Notes: generated by a model from the letters alone, not told the origin. DNA of 64,000 nt from Notoacmeibacter marinus (GCF_002238045.1 NZ_NBYO01000003.1:620001-684000), one strand, 5' to 3'. Shown: positions 26,591 through 36,515, counted from the stretch's first letter. Numbers and translations: made by a program.

Positions 26591-29497
26591 GTGACGCGCA
26601 ACGAAGCGCAGACTGACATATGGCGCTGGCTGGCAGCATCTCTGGTGTTGCTTGCCGGACTTCTTCTGCCAGGCGCTGGACTTCTTCACGCGCAGGATGA
26701 AACCATTCGAGTGGAAGCCGACGATCTGGCGCTCGATCTTTCGCGCGCAGTCGCCATCACCTCCAACGGATCGCGGACGTTCCAGGTTTCTGCGACGCCG
26801 GGTGAAGACGGCATCGTTCGGCGGATCGAAGTGGAGGCCCTCGGCAGCCCGCCTACTGGTCACTGGGCCGTCCTGTCCCTAGCCAATGCCAGCGGCCAGC
26901 AGATCGACAGGCTGATCGTCGCGCCGCATTACCGGCTGGTGGGTTCTGGCCTGTGGAAGCCCGATCTCGGTGCCCAGCGCATCGTGAACATCACCCCTTC
27001 GGAAGGTTTCGCGCTTGACCGCCAGCCCAGCGACGATGCGGACATCTTCAACCTAACGCTCAACCCGAACAGTGTCGTGACGCTCGTGCTGGAACTGGCG
27101 ACGCCGGAATTGCCGCAGCTCTACATCTGGGAACCGGAAGCCTATAAGGACACGATCAATGCCTACACGCTGTTCCGAGGCATCGTGATCGGCATCTCCG
27201 GGCTGCTGGCCCTTTTCCTGACCATTCTCTTCGTGGTGCGCGGCACGGTAATGTTTCCCGCCGCCGCCGCCCTCGCCTGGGCCGTCCTGTTCTACATTTC
27301 CGTGGATTTCGGCTTTTTGGGTCGTCTTGTCGGAATCACGATCGGCAGCGAGCCGGTCTGGCGGGCAACGGCGGAGATCGCACTGGCCGGAACGCTTGTT
27401 ATTTTCCTGTTCGCCTATCTGAACCTGTCGCGCTGGCACAAGCATTTCAGTCACGCCGCGCTTGTCTGGCTGACGGCACTGGGCTGTCTTGTCGCGCTCG
27501 CCGTCTTCTACCCCAATTTCTCCGCTGGCGTGGCGCGCATTTCCCTGGCGCTGACGGCCGTTGTCGGTCTCGGCGTCATTATCTGGCAGGCCACGCACCG
27601 CTACGACCGGGCGATCATGCTGGTGCCAAGCTGGGCGGCGGTCGTCGCCTGGGTGGTCGCCATGGGCATGACGGTGGCCGGCGCGATAGACAATGATGTC
27701 GTTCAGCCGGCGCTTGGCGGTGGGCTGGTGCTCATCGTGCTTCTGATCGGCTTTACCGTGATGCAGCATGCCTTTTCCGGCGGCGCGGTCCGGCAGGGCC
27801 TGTTCTCCGACGTCGAACGCCAGGCGCTGGCCATGTCGGGATCGGGCGATGTGGTGTTTGACTGGGACGTTCTGAGCGACCGGGTAGTGACCCGGCCGGA
27901 TGTCGCGCCGATGATCGGACTACAGCGCAACGCCCTGCGCGGCCCGGCGCGCAATTGGGTCGAAGCGATGCATATCGACGATCGCGACCATTTCCGCACC
28001 ACGCTCGACATGATCCTCGAGCATCGGCGCGGTCGCATTCGCCAGGATTTCCGCCTGCGCGGCGAAGACGGCCATCACCACTGGTACAGCCTGAAGGCAC
28101 GGCCTGTTGTCGGCGCCGATGGCGAGGTGGTTCGCTGCGTCGGAACCATGAGCGAGATCACCGAACAGAAGAAGGCGGAAGAGCGCCTACTCTACGATTC
28201 GGTGCACGACCATATGACAGGACTGCCGAACCGCGAGCTTTTCATGGACCGGTTAAGCGCGCTCATCGCCGCGGCGAAGGATGACGATCGGGTCAGGCCG
28301 ACGATTCTTGCCATCGATATCGACCGCTTCAAGACGGTCAATGAATCGCTCGGCATCTCGGTCGGCGACACGATCCTGTTGACAGTGGCGCGCCGTCTTG
28401 CCCGCATCTGCCGCAGCGAGGATACGCTGTCGCGCTTTTCGGGCGATCACTTCATGATTTCACTGGCCGGGCGACCCGATCCGTCCGAGGTTAAAACCTT
28501 TACCGCTCAGGTGAAGAAGACGATTTCTGCTCCAATCAACTTCGCCAATCAGGAAATCGTCCTGACGCCCTCCATTGGCGTCGCAGGCTGGACGCAGCAG
28601 CATGGCAGCGCCCAGGATCTGGTCAAGGATGCGGAACTGGCGCTGCATCAGGCCAAACGCTTCGGCGGCGACAGGATCGAACCCTTCCGCCCCGCTTTCC
28701 GGACGCTCGGCTCGGATCATCTGCACATCGAGGCGGATCTGCATCGCGCGCTCGATAATGGCGAACTGCATGTCCTCTACCAGCCGATCATCAGTGTCGG
28801 CACGATGAGCGTGGCCGGTTTCGAAGCGCTGATCCGCTGGAACCATCCCAAGCGCGGCCCGATCGCACCGTCCGACTTCGTGCCGATCGCCGAGAATTCG
28901 GGGCTGATCGCCCGGCTCGGCCTGTTCGTCATGCAGCGTGCCGCCGACGACATTGCAATGATCTCCCGCAATAGCGGGCGCGACGACATCTATGTCGCGG
29001 TCAATCTGTCGTCGAGCCAGTTCCTTCGCCAAGACCTCGTATCCGACGTGAAGTCCGTCCTGACCCGCACGGGCGTGAAGCCTCAGACCTTCCGTCTCGA
29101 ACTGACCGAATCGATGGTGATGAGCAACCCGGAACAGAATGCGCGTGTGCTGGAGCGGCTCGACGCGCTCGGGATCGGTCTTTCCATCGACGATTTCGGC
29201 ACAGGCTATTCGGCGCTGTCCTATCTGACACGCTTCCCCTTCGACTGCATCAAGATCGACCGTTCCTTCGTCATCGATCGGTCCGAGCGCTCACATGCTC
29301 TTCTGCGATCCCTCATTCAACTCGGCCATGACATCGGCATGACTATCGTCGTCGAAGGCGTCGACGACGACGAAACGCTGGCGCTTTTGCAGGAAGTGGG
29401 CTGCGACTACGTGCAGAGCTTCATGTTCGGCAAACCGGTCGATGTTCATACGGCTCAGGATTACTGCGCGCAGGAGCCTTCGGCTGCGGCGCAGTAG
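26591..29497 (+). CDS. 7TM sensor PAS-GGDEF-EAL protein with degenerate GGDEF (likely c-di-GMP phosphodiesterase)
   Basis: A 968-residue protein. A signal segment (residues 12-35) precedes a periplasmic beta domain (about 38-175), seven membrane helices (about 185-395) resembling the 7TMR-DISM arrangement, a PAS/PAC domain (about 415-535), GGDEF (540-705) and EAL (715-960). The GGDEF motif is degenerate (RFSGDHF), so cyclase activity is unlikely. The EAL site is complete: FEALIRW, VNLSSSQ, ELTES, IDDFGTGYSA, KIDRSF, VEG, QSFMF. The start is GTG with ggagcggg upstream. Confidence 0.9.
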   Translation: MTRNEAQTDIWRWLAASLVLLAGLLLPGAGLLHAQDETIRVEADDLALDLSRAVAITSNGSRTFQVSATPGEDGIVRRIEVEALGSPPTGHWAVLSLANASGQQIDRLIVAPHYRLVGSGLWKPDLGAQRIVNITPSEGFALDRQPSDDADIFNLTLNPNSVVTLVLELATPELPQLYIWEPEAYKDTINAYTLFRGIVIGISGLLALFLTILFVVRGTVMFPAAAALAWAVLFYISVDFGFLGRLVGITIGSEPVWRATAEIALAGTLVIFLFAYLNLSRWHKHFSHAALVWLTALGCLVALAVFYPNFSAGVARISLALTAVVGLGVIIWQATHRYDRAIMLVPSWAAVVAWVVAMGMTVAGAIDNDVVQPALGGGLVLIVLLIGFTVMQHAFSGGAVRQGLFSDVERQALAMSGSGDVVFDWDVLSDRVVTRPDVAPMIGLQRNALRGPARNWVEAMHIDDRDHFRTTLDMILEHRRGRIRQDFRLRGEDGHHHWYSLKARPVVGADGEVVRCVGTMSEITEQKKAEERLLYDSVHDHMTGLPNRELFMDRLSALIAAAKDDDRVRPTILAIDIDRFKTVNESLGISVGDTILLTVARRLARICRSEDTLSRFSGDHFMISLAGRPDPSEVKTFTAQVKKTISAPINFANQEIVLTPSIGVAGWTQQHGSAQDLVKDAELALHQAKRFGGDRIEPFRPAFRTLGSDHLHIEADLHRALDNGELHVLYQPIISVGTMSVAGFEALIRWNHPKRGPIAPSDFVPIAENSGLIARLGLFVMQRAADDIAMISRNSGRDDIYVAVNLSSSQFLRQDLVSDVKSVLTRTGVKPQTFRLELTESMVMSNPEQNARVLERLDALGIGLSIDDFGTGYSALSYLTRFPFDCIKIDRSFVIDRSERSHALLRSLIQLGHDIGMTIVVEGVDDDETLALLQEVGCDYVQSFMFGKPVDVHTAQDYCAQEPSAAAQ

Positions 29498-29522
29498 CCA
29501 AACACGGCACGGGAAAACCGCT

Positions 29523-30098
29523 TCAGGCGTTTCCCGCGACCGTACTGAGATTGACCGGATTGATGCCGAGGAGGTTGAGCGCGCCCGGCCATATGTCATC
29601 GAGGGGGCTGTCGAAAATCAGGTCCGAAGGCGCATCGGCAACGAGCCAGCCATTCTGGGCGATTTCCTCTTCGAGCTGCCCGGCGTCCCAACCAGCATAG
29701 CCGAGCGCCATGATCGCCTTTTGCGGCCCCGATCCATCACTGATGGCGCGAAGAATATCGACCGTCGCGGTCAGGCGCAGGCCGTCCGAAACATCGAGCG
29801 AAGACGACAGGGCGTAGTCGTCGCTGTGCAAAACGAAGCCGCGGCTGCGATCGACCGGGCCGCCATCGCGCACGATCATTTCACGCGCCTCGCGCGGCAG
29901 GTGAATCGGCTCGTCTTCGTCCAGAAGGCCGATCTGCATCAGGAGATCGGCGAAACCCAGTTCCTGGCCCCGATTGATAACGATACCCATAGCGCCTTCG
30001 TCGGAATGGGCGCACAGCAGTATCACCGCACGCGCAAAGCGCTCATCCGGCATGTCTGGCATTGCGATCAGGCATTTTCCTTCAAGAAAACCGCGCAT
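29523..30098 (-). CDS. YqgE/AlgH family protein (UPF0301)
   Basis: A 191-residue cytoplasmic protein of the YqgE/AlgH family. Typical features are GKCLIAMPDMPDERFARAVI at the N terminus, HSDEGAMGIVIN, and GYAGWDAGQLEEEI later. The biochemical role is unsettled; AlgH was linked to alginate regulation in Pseudomonas. The start has aagga upstream. It converges with the large c-di-GMP gene 25 bases away, and its 3' end lies within a weak hairpin at 29510-29536. Confidence 0.9.
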   Translation of the reverse strand: MRGFLEGKCLIAMPDMPDERFARAVILLCAHSDEGAMGIVINRGQELGFADLLMQIGLLDEDEPIHLPREAREMIVRDGGPVDRSRGFVLHSDDYALSSSLDVSDGLRLTATVDILRAISDGSGPQKAIMALGYAGWDAGQLEEEIAQNGWLVADAPSDLIFDSPLDDIWPGALNLLGINPVNLSTVAGNA

Positions 30099-30241
30099 CG
30101 TTCCAATCCTTCAACTGGTCCAGCCTAGCGGGAGATTGATCGCTGTAAAGCGAAACATTGTCATGGAACCATGCCCCGATGCGGCCCATATTCTCGGTAT
30201 GCTGGCCGTTCAAGGCCGATATGAAAGCAATGGAGTGACAA

Positions 30242-31066
30242 ATGCGGGCCAGCTTCAGCGCCTCTACGATCGGGCTTGTAGCAAGCGTTGTTTTCGTTAC
30301 GGGCGCAATGGCCGGCGTTGGCCCATGGGCCGAGTTCGATGGGGGCCGCGCGCGCCTTCTTTCCGATACCAACGTCAACGAAGCCACCGGTCAGGCCTGG
30401 CTCGAAATCGAACTGCAAGCCGGCTGGAAAACCTACTGGCTTGAGCCAGGCGACGGTGGCGTGCCGCCTTCCATTACCCTGCAGACCGGTGGCCAGACCA
30501 TCGAACCGGATCTTACCATGCCGGCCCCGACCCGGTTCCGCGACCCGAACACCGTATGGGCCGGCTACACGGACCGGACCTATATCTCGATGACCTATCC
30601 GGTCTCCGCCTCGTCGCCCCCTGCCCGGCTCCAAGCCTCGGCGTTTCTCGGTATCTGCCGCGAAATCTGCATTCCGGTGAAGCTCGACCTTACCGCACCG
30701 CCAACCGACGAGCCGACAGTTGCGACCGCGACCGAGCGGATGCGTGAGGCAGGCGAACTGCCAGCGGCCTTTTCGCCCGGCGGCGTAGCGCCGACGATCG
30801 AACAGCACGGAGATACGCTGACGGTGACCTTCGAAGGAAACGAGCTGAAGGGCGCCGAGGGGGCGGAACTTTTCGTTGCATCCACACCGCGCGGACTGCG
30901 CCTTGCCACGCCATCGTCGGCCTCGGACTATGGCGAAGGGAAGCTGCAGTTCCAGGTTCCGATTCTGAAGCAGAAGAGTGCGATCGAAGATGGCAATCTC
31001 GGCCTTCTGCTCAGCCTGGCTACAGGCAGCTATCAGGGCGAAGCGCCACTTCCCCATCTGAAATGA
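30242..31066 (+). CDS. Exported stand-alone DsbD alpha-domain-like protein
   Basis: A 274-residue protein with a cleavable signal peptide (about 24 residues) and one domain resembling the periplasmic N-terminal domain of the thiol reductant transporter DsbD. The likely redox pair is in LGICREICIPV, spaced C-x3-C rather than the C-x5-C of E. coli DsbD. No membrane domain or thioredoxin domain is attached. It may carry electrons for another periplasmic partner, or have lost redox function. A peroxiredoxin gene follows after 71 bases. Confidence 0.78.
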   Translation: MRASFSASTIGLVASVVFVTGAMAGVGPWAEFDGGRARLLSDTNVNEATGQAWLEIELQAGWKTYWLEPGDGGVPPSITLQTGGQTIEPDLTMPAPTRFRDPNTVWAGYTDRTYISMTYPVSASSPPARLQASAFLGICREICIPVKLDLTAPPTDEPTVATATERMREAGELPAAFSPGGVAPTIEQHGDTLTVTFEGNELKGAEGAELFVASTPRGLRLATPSSASDYGEGKLQFQVPILKQKSAIEDGNLGLLLSLATGSYQGEAPLPHLK

Positions 31067-31137
31067 AAGCCTTGTTTTCGGGGTGACCGCTCTAGCTTTC
31101 CCGCCGGGCGGCACTTTCTGCCGCCTTCGAAAAGGAA

Positions 31138-31626
31138 ATGACGATGACAATCGCCCAGGGCCAGAGACTGCCATTCGGTTCATTCATGACGCCCGGGCCG
31201 GATGGCCCGCAGAAGATCGCCACCGACGCGCTGTTTCAGGACAAGACCGCTGTTCTGATCGGGGTGCCGGGTGCTTTCACGCCGACCTGTTCGCTCAACC
31301 ACTTGCCGACCTTCATCGAAAAGAACGATGCGTTGCGCGCCAAGGGCATCGACGAGATCGCCGTCGTTTCCGTCAATGATCCGTTCGTTGTCAAAGCCTG
31401 GCGCGATGCGACCGGCGGCGAAGGCAAGGTAACCTACCTGGCCGATCCGCAGGGCGAATATATCAAGTCGCTCGGTCTCGACATGGACATGCCGGGCCTC
31501 GGCGGCCTTCGATCCAAGCGCTTCTGCATGCTGGTGAAGAACAATGTGCTGGAAGAACTGCTGGTGGAGGATAGCCCCGGCGAAAGCGGGCTGACAGATG
31601 CGGATGCACTTCTCGCAAAGCTCTGA
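31138..31626 (+). CDS. Peroxiredoxin (Prx5-like)
   Basis: A 162-residue thiol peroxidase. The peroxidatic Cys is in GVPGAFTPTCSLNHLP, the pattern of the Prx5/AhpE-like class. A second Cys lies in SKRFCMLV. It reduces hydrogen peroxide and organic peroxides using thioredoxin or glutaredoxin. The start ATG-ACG-ATG has aaagga upstream. It converges with rnhA, separated by 11 bases. Placement next to rnhA, thrB and ispH is common in related genomes, from memory. Confidence 0.93.
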   Translation: MTMTIAQGQRLPFGSFMTPGPDGPQKIATDALFQDKTAVLIGVPGAFTPTCSLNHLPTFIEKNDALRAKGIDEIAVVSVNDPFVVKAWRDATGGEGKVTYLADPQGEYIKSLGLDMDMPGLGGLRSKRFCMLVKNNVLEELLVEDSPGESGLTDADALLAKL

Positions 31627-31637
31627 GAAACTCCGGA

Positions 31638-32081
31638 TCAGCCCTTCTTCTTGAAGGGCTCCATCCCCTTGCGCGCCAGTTCGTCGGCGCGTTCGTTCTC
31701 GGGGTGGCCGGCGTGGCCCTTGACCCAGTGCCACGTGACATCATGGCGGGAGCGGACCTCGTCCAGCGCCCGCCATAACTCCTCGTTCTTGACCGGCTTC
31801 TTCGCGGCGGTCTTCCAGCCGTTCCGCTTCCAGCCATCGATCCAACGGCGGATGCCGTCGCGCACATAGACGCTGTCGGTGTGCAGATCGACCCGGCACG
31901 ATCCCTTCAGCGCGCCCAGCGCCTCGATCGCGGCGGTCAGCTCCATGCGATTATTGGTCGTCTGCGCTTCGCCGCCCGACAGTTCCTTCTCCGCCTTGCC
32001 ATGGCGAAGGATCGCGCCCCAGCCCCCCGGTCCGGGATTGCCCGAACAGGCGCCGTCGGTGAAGATTTCCACGTGCTTCAT
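31638..32081 (-). CDS. rnhA: Ribonuclease HI
   Basis: The enzyme cuts RNA in RNA-DNA hybrids. The four carboxylates are visible: [11 protein letters not shown] (Asp), [12 protein letters not shown] (Glu), LHTDSVYV (Asp) and the C-terminal [12 protein letters not shown] (Asp). 147 residues is normal for type HI. The ATG overlaps the thrB stop as ATGA, so the two are translationally coupled. The open frame runs on upstream inside thrB but is not coding there. Confidence 0.96.
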   Translation of the reverse strand: MKHVEIFTDGACSGNPGPGGWGAILRHGKAEKELSGGEAQTTNNRMELTAAIEALGALKGSCRVDLHTDSVYVRDGIRRWIDGWKRNGWKTAAKKPVKNEELWRALDEVRSRHDVTWHWVKGHAGHPENERADELARKGMEPFKKKG

Positions 32082-33043
32082 TCGGAAAGTCCGTAAGCGC
32101 CCGGATCGGAAACGCCGGCATGATGGCGCATCCAGGCCAGCGGCTGAGCGGGGTCCTTTTTCGTCACGGTCGCGCCGTCCGGCGTATGGATCCAGTCGTA
32201 AAGGCGCGTCAGCATGAAGCGTGTGGCAGCACCGCGGCACAGCGCGGGCAGCGCCGCCTTTTCCGCATCGGACAGGGCTCGCGCACGCTGATAGCCAGCC
32301 AGCAGGGCCGCGCCCTTCTGGCGATCGAAACGGTGATCGGCATCGAAGCACCAGGCGTTCAGCGCGATGGCCACGTCGTAGGCGAACAGGTCGTTGCAGG
32401 CGAAGTAGAAGTCGATCATCCCGGAGAACCGGTCGCCGAGAAAGAACACATTGTCGGGGAAGGCATCGGCATGAATGACGCCGGAGGGCAGATCCTGCGG
32501 CCATTCCTCTTCGAGCCGGTCCAGCATGGCCCGGCTCTCCGCCGCGAGACCCGCAATCACGTCATCGGCCCGCTCGCCGACCTGTTCGAACAGCGGCCGC
32601 CAGTCGCAGAGCGACAGGCCGTTGCGGCGCCGACCGGCAAAGTCGCCGACATCGCAATGCATGCGCGCCAGGGCTTCGCCGACGCCTTCGCAATGGGCGG
32701 GCAATGGCTCGCGCGGCCAGACGCCTTCCAGAAACGTCACCATTGCAGCGGGACGACCCGCAAGATGGCCGATCGCGCCGCCATCGCGCCGCTGAACCGG
32801 CCGCGGACAGGAAAAACCCTTTCCGGCCAGATGATCCATCAATCCGACGAAGAAGGGTAGTTCCCGTTCGTTCACCCGCTTCTCGTAAAGCGTCAGGATG
32901 AATTCGCCGCCATCGAGATGCACAATGAAGTTGGAATTCTCCACGCCTTCCGCGATGCCACGATAGGAGAGCAGTTCGCCAAGATCATAATCCGACAGGA
33001 AGGCGCGCAACTGGCCTTCCGTGATGTCCGTATAAACCGCCAT
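32078..33043 (-). CDS. thrB: Homoserine kinase (APH-fold, ThrB-II type)
   Basis: The enzyme phosphorylates homoserine for threonine synthesis. This 321-residue form belongs to the aminoglycoside-phosphotransferase fold used by alpha- and some gammaproteobacteria, not the GHMP kinase of E. coli. The catalytic loop is [13 protein letters not shown], followed by the metal Asp in [11 protein letters not shown]. It begins with [12 protein letters not shown], typical of the group. It lies 7 bases after ispH and overlaps rnhA by four bases. Product is used by thrC at 23.2 kb. Confidence 0.94.
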   Translation of the reverse strand: MAVYTDITEGQLRAFLSDYDLGELLSYRGIAEGVENSNFIVHLDGGEFILTLYEKRVNERELPFFVGLMDHLAGKGFSCPRPVQRRDGGAIGHLAGRPAAMVTFLEGVWPREPLPAHCEGVGEALARMHCDVGDFAGRRRNGLSLCDWRPLFEQVGERADDVIAGLAAESRAMLDRLEEEWPQDLPSGVIHADAFPDNVFFLGDRFSGMIDFYFACNDLFAYDVAIALNAWCFDADHRFDRQKGAALLAGYQRARALSDAEKAALPALCRGAATRFMLTRLYDWIHTPDGATVTKKDPAQPLAWMRHHAGVSDPGAYGLSE

Positions 33044-33050
33044 GGACCGT

Positions 33051-34055
33051 TCAGGCCGTACCGTTGACGAAAGCCATGTCCGCAGGCGTCAGTTCGACGT
33101 CGCGCAGCGCCCGCATGACCGGGAAGGTTTCGTTCTCTTCCATTGCAAGCGCAATATCGACGGTGACGTCAAAGCGTTCGCGGAACGCTTCGATAATCGC
33201 ATCGACGATGATCTCCGGTGCCGATGCTCCTGCCGAGAGGCCTACCAGTGCGCCATCGCCCAGCCGATCCCACCATTCGATTTCATCGGCCTGCTGAACC
33301 AGTTTGGCCAGTTTTGCGCCGCTGCGCTCCGCCACCTCAACCAGCCGGCGCGAATTGGAGGAGTTCGGCGCACCGACGATCAGAAACAGATCGCAGCCCT
33401 CGGCGGCCTGCTTCACCGCATCCTGCCGATTGGTGGTCGCATAGCAGATGCTCTCGGCAGCAGGTGCCTGCATCTGCGGAAAACGTTGCTCCAGGCGGGC
33501 GATGATGCCTGCCGTATCGTCTACGGACAGGGTCGTTTGGGTAACGAAGCCGAGCGCGATCTCGTCGCTGAAAGTCAGCGCGTCGGCATCCTCTTCGGTC
33601 TCGACGAGCGTTACCTCGCCCTCCGGCAACTGTCCCATCGTGCCGATCACTTCGGGATGGCCGGCATGACCGATCAGCAGCACATGGCGGCCGAGACGGC
33701 GATGGCGCATCGCCTGTTTGTGAACCTTTGAGACAAGCGGACAGGTGGCGTCGAGATAAAAAAGGTTACGCTCCCGCGCGTCGGCCGGCACACTTTTCGG
33801 CACGCCATGAGCCGAGAAGACGACGGGCCGGTCGCGGTGCTCTGGCGGGATCTCCGACAGTTCCTCGATGAAGATCGCGCCCCTGTCGCGCAGCCCTTCG
33901 ACCACGTATCGGTTGTGCACGATTTCATGACGGACATAGACCGGAGCGCCATGTTTCTTGATGGCCAGAACGACGATCTGAATGGCACGGTCGACGCCGG
34001 CGCAAAAGCCGCGCGGCTCGCAGAGGCGGAGCGTCAGCTTCGGTCGTACGGTCAT
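33051..34055 (-). CDS. ispH: 4-hydroxy-3-methylbut-2-enyl diphosphate reductase
   Basis: This last enzyme of the MEP isoprenoid pathway makes IPP and DMAPP. The three cluster cysteines are in [21 protein letters not shown] and [11 protein letters not shown]. The proton-relay Glu is in the nearby [11 protein letters not shown] to EELSEIPP region. I began the gene at ATG 34055 (334 residues); the longer frame upstream has no support. The cognate first enzyme, dxs, is not found in the window. Gene order surf1-ispH-thrB-rnhA suggests one transcript. Confidence 0.95.
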   Translation of the reverse strand: MTVRPKLTLRLCEPRGFCAGVDRAIQIVVLAIKKHGAPVYVRHEIVHNRYVVEGLRDRGAIFIEELSEIPPEHRDRPVVFSAHGVPKSVPADARERNLFYLDATCPLVSKVHKQAMRHRRLGRHVLLIGHAGHPEVIGTMGQLPEGEVTLVETEEDADALTFSDEIALGFVTQTTLSVDDTAGIIARLEQRFPQMQAPAAESICYATTNRQDAVKQAAEGCDLFLIVGAPNSSNSRRLVEVAERSGAKLAKLVQQADEIEWWDRLGDGALVGLSAGASAPEIIVDAIIEAFRERFDVTVDIALAMEENETFPVMRALRDVELTPADMAFVNGTA

Positions 34056-34116
34056 GAAAATCCTCGATTCCGGTGCGGTGCGCTGAACCTCAACTGGGGT
34101 TTCATGCCCTACCCTG

Positions 34117-34911
34117 TCAAGCGTTGCGGACAGTTCGCCGAGACTGCCAGAACGCGTAGGCGACCACGCCGAGCAGAACCACCGCGAGGCCATACCATGT
34201 CAGCGCGTAGGACAAATGATTGTTCGGCAGATTGACCTGCGTGACACCAGGGCGAGGCGTTGTGCTGGGCATACCCTCTTCGCCCGGTCGGCCGAGATCG
34301 ACGAAAAGCGGGACGATCCGGCCCGTTTCGATACCGAGCGCGCGGGCCATGGCGCCGCCGTCCTTCCAGAAGAACGACCCATCCTCCGGCTCATTGTCCG
34401 GCATGAGCGAAGTCGGTTTCTCCGCCGGTATTTCGCGGGCGATGCCTTCGATGGAGATAATGCCGGTCGGTGCGCCTTTGCCTTCAGCGTAGTCGTCCCG
34501 CCGGTCGTACGGAATGAAACCGCGATTGATGAGCAACGTATCCTCGCCCTCCTGCGGCCACTGACCGGGCTGCAGCGTGAACGGCTGGTAGACATACCAG
34601 CCGGACTGGCCCCCGAAAGTTGCGAGGTAGAACACGGCCGATCCGGCCTTGAACGACCCAGAGACTTCGACGGGGGTGAACTCGACACTGCCGGCGCTCG
34701 AAACCTTGTCGGCGAGGGCGGAAAGCGCCAAAGCCGGCTGGTGGATACGCGAATCGATCGTCGCCAGCAGGCCTTCTTTCCAAGCCAGCCGCTTCATTTG
34801 CCAGGTGCCAAGTCCGACCAGGACGATGAAGGCGCCGGCGATGAGAATGCCAGTGGTAACGAAACCTGCGCGCCCCATCCGAACTGGCGATCGATCCTGG
34901 ACAGAACTCAT
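34117..34911 (-). CDS. SURF1-family cytochrome oxidase assembly protein
   Basis: A 264-residue inner-membrane protein that helps insert haem a into cytochrome oxidase subunit I. Two membrane helices flank a periplasmic domain: one near residues 15-35 (followed by [13 protein letters not shown], the SURF1 signature) and one near the C terminus ([20 protein letters not shown]). The middle contains VNRGFIPYD-like [10 protein letters not shown]. The ATG has ggaggg at good distance. A clear terminator separates it from coxC, so it probably has its own promoter with ispH following. Confidence 0.92.
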   Translation of the reverse strand: MSSVQDRSPVRMGRAGFVTTGILIAGAFIVLVGLGTWQMKRLAWKEGLLATIDSRIHQPALALSALADKVSSAGSVEFTPVEVSGSFKAGSAVFYLATFGGQSGWYVYQPFTLQPGQWPQEGEDTLLINRGFIPYDRRDDYAEGKGAPTGIISIEGIAREIPAEKPTSLMPDNEPEDGSFFWKDGGAMARALGIETGRIVPLFVDLGRPGEEGMPSTTPRPGVTQVNLPNNHLSYALTWYGLAVVLLGVVAYAFWQSRRTVRNA

Positions 34912-34944
34912 CTCTACCCTCCACGACTGGTCCGCGCGTTTACG

Positions 34945-34975
34945 CAAAGAAAAAGGCGGGACGAGCCCGCCTTTT
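34945..34975 (-). terminator. Rho-independent terminator of the cox operon
   Basis: Read on the minus strand, a perfect GGCGGG/CCCGCC stem (34955-34971, extended by four A-T pairs each side) with a 5-base loop is followed by TTTTTCTTT. It lies 34 bases after the coxC stop and before surf1. It should end the oxidase transcript, and separates structural from surf1-ispH genes. Confidence 0.78.
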
Positions 34976-35008
34976 CGATATTCAGATAGGTCTGCGTTCA
35001 AGCGGTTC

Positions 35009-35887
35009 CTAGTGATGGGCGATGGGAGCGCCCCAGCTGGCCCATACATAGATGCAGAAGAAGAGGAACAGCCAGACCACATCGACGAAGTGCCAATACC
35101 AGGCGGCCGCCTCGAATCCGAAATGCTTCTGCGGGGTAAAGTGGCCGCGCATCGCCCGGATCAGACAGACAATCAGGAAAATCGTGCCGACAAAGACGTG
35201 GAAGCCATGAAAGCCCGTCGCCATGAAGAACGTCGCGCCGTAAATGCTGTTTTTGAACTCGAACGGCGCGATGACATATTCGTAGACCTGCACGGCAGAG
35301 AAGAGAATACCAAGCGCCACGGTCAGGGCCAGGCCCCAGATGAGCCCCTTGCGGTCGTTGTGGATCAATGCGTGGTGCGCCCAGGTGACAGTGGTGCCGG
35401 ACAGCAGCAGAATAACCGTATTGTAAAGCGGCAGATGGAGCGGGTCGACAACCTCGATGCCCGCCGGCGGCCATTGGCCACCCGTATATTCGGACCGCGT
35501 GACCTGAACGGCTTCGCCCGGGAAAAGGCTGGCATCGAAGAATGCCCAGAACCAAGCCACGAAGAACATCACTTCGGAGGCGATGAACATGATCATGCCG
35601 TAACGCAGATGCAGCTGCACCACGCGCGTATGGAAGCCCTGATGGCTCTCCTTCACCGTATCGGCCCACCAGCCGAACATGCAGTAGAGCACCAGTACGA
35701 GGCCGATGAAGAACAGCCAGGGATTGGCAAGGTCCAAACCGAGGAACGGCAGGGGCGAGCCGGCCGCATAACGCATCCACGCAATCGTGCCGAGGGCCAT
35801 GACAAGGGCGCCTAGCGCCGACAGAACCGGCCAGGGGCTCGGATCGATGATGTGGTAGTCGTGCTTCTTTGCGTGGGCGTCCGCCAT
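35009..35887 (-). CDS. coxC: Cytochrome c oxidase subunit III
   Basis: The third core subunit of the aa3-type oxidase, with seven membrane helices in 292 residues. Hallmarks are YGMIMFIASEVMFFVAWFWA, WAHHALIHNDRKG and the C-terminal AAWYWHFVDVVWLFLF. It begins MADAHAKKHDYHI at ATG 35887, one base after the ctaG stop. It is the last gene of the cox block, followed by a strong terminator. No DUF983 gene stands between it and surf1, where many relatives have one (from memory). Confidence 0.96.
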   Translation of the reverse strand: MADAHAKKHDYHIIDPSPWPVLSALGALVMALGTIAWMRYAAGSPLPFLGLDLANPWLFFIGLVLVLYCMFGWWADTVKESHQGFHTRVVQLHLRYGMIMFIASEVMFFVAWFWAFFDASLFPGEAVQVTRSEYTGGQWPPAGIEVVDPLHLPLYNTVILLLSGTTVTWAHHALIHNDRKGLIWGLALTVALGILFSAVQVYEYVIAPFEFKNSIYGATFFMATGFHGFHVFVGTIFLIVCLIRAMRGHFTPQKHFGFEAAAWYWHFVDVVWLFLFFCIYVWASWGAPIAHH

Positions 35888-35888
35888 A

Positions 35889-36515
35889 TCAATCCCCGGT
35901 TGTCTCGCGCGCAATGGAGCGCGTGGTCACATTATCCGTCCTCTCAGCGGATGCCACTGCATCGCTGTCCCGGTCAAGTGGGAACATGGTGTAGGACAGG
36001 GTTATGGTCTGCAGGTCGGCCAGTTCCGGCACCTCCAGAATGTCAGGATCGACGTAAAAGGTGATCCCCATATCAACCTTCTCGCCCGGCTGAAGCGTCT
36101 GCTCGGTGAAGCAGAAACAGTCGATCTTGTTAAAATACGCGCCCGCCATCTCCGGCGTTACGTTGAAGCTGGCCTGACCGGAACTGGGCTGATCGATCAA
36201 ATTCTTCGCCGTATAATTGACGATGGCGGATTCGCCGAGACGCACAGTCACCGGCGCCGCGGGCCTGAAGTCCCAGGGTACGCCCGGTGCATTGGCATCG
36301 AACCGGACGGTAATCGCACGGTCGACGACGCGATCCGAGGCCGTATCGACCCGCTGGGTCGTGCCGCCAAATCCCGTCACCTGGCAGAAAATCTCGTAAA
36401 GGGGGACGGCAGCGTAGGAGAGCGCGCCCATGGCTGCCACCAGCGAAAAGGCCATGCCGGCCGTACGGACATTGCGCCAGTTCGCCCTTTTGGTCTCGCC
36501 GCTTTTCCCGCTCAC
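35889..36515 (-). CDS. ctaG: Cytochrome c oxidase assembly protein CtaG (Cox11, CuB delivery)
   Basis: A 208-residue protein with one N-terminal membrane helix (about residues 20-40) and a periplasmic copper-binding domain. The Cu(I) motif is FNKIDCFCFTEQ with two Cys, and a third conserved Cys is in LYEIFCQVTGFGG. It delivers copper to the CuB centre of subunit I. The start is GTG, overlapping the coxF stop as GTGA, so translation is coupled. It sits immediately before coxC. Confidence 0.95.
   Translation of the reverse strand: MSGKSGETKRANWRNVRTAGMAFSLVAAMGALSYAAVPLYEIFCQVTGFGGTTQRVDTASDRVVDRAITVRFDANAPGVPWDFRPAAPVTVRLGESAIVNYTAKNLIDQPSSGQASFNVTPEMAGAYFNKIDCFCFTEQTLQPGEKVDMGITFYVDPDILEVPELADLQTITLSYTMFPLDRDSDAVASAERTDNVTTRSIARETTGD

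Noticed and set aside
29510-29536. CGGGAAA/TTTCCCG hairpin between the c-di-GMP gene and yqgE
   Set aside because: The stem is short with a large loop, overlaps the yqgE end and lacks a T-run; only a weak terminator candidate.
31640-31660. 8-bp hairpin at the rnhA 3' end
   Set aside because: It is made of the coding bases for the Lys-rich C terminus and has no T-run, so a terminator call is not supported.
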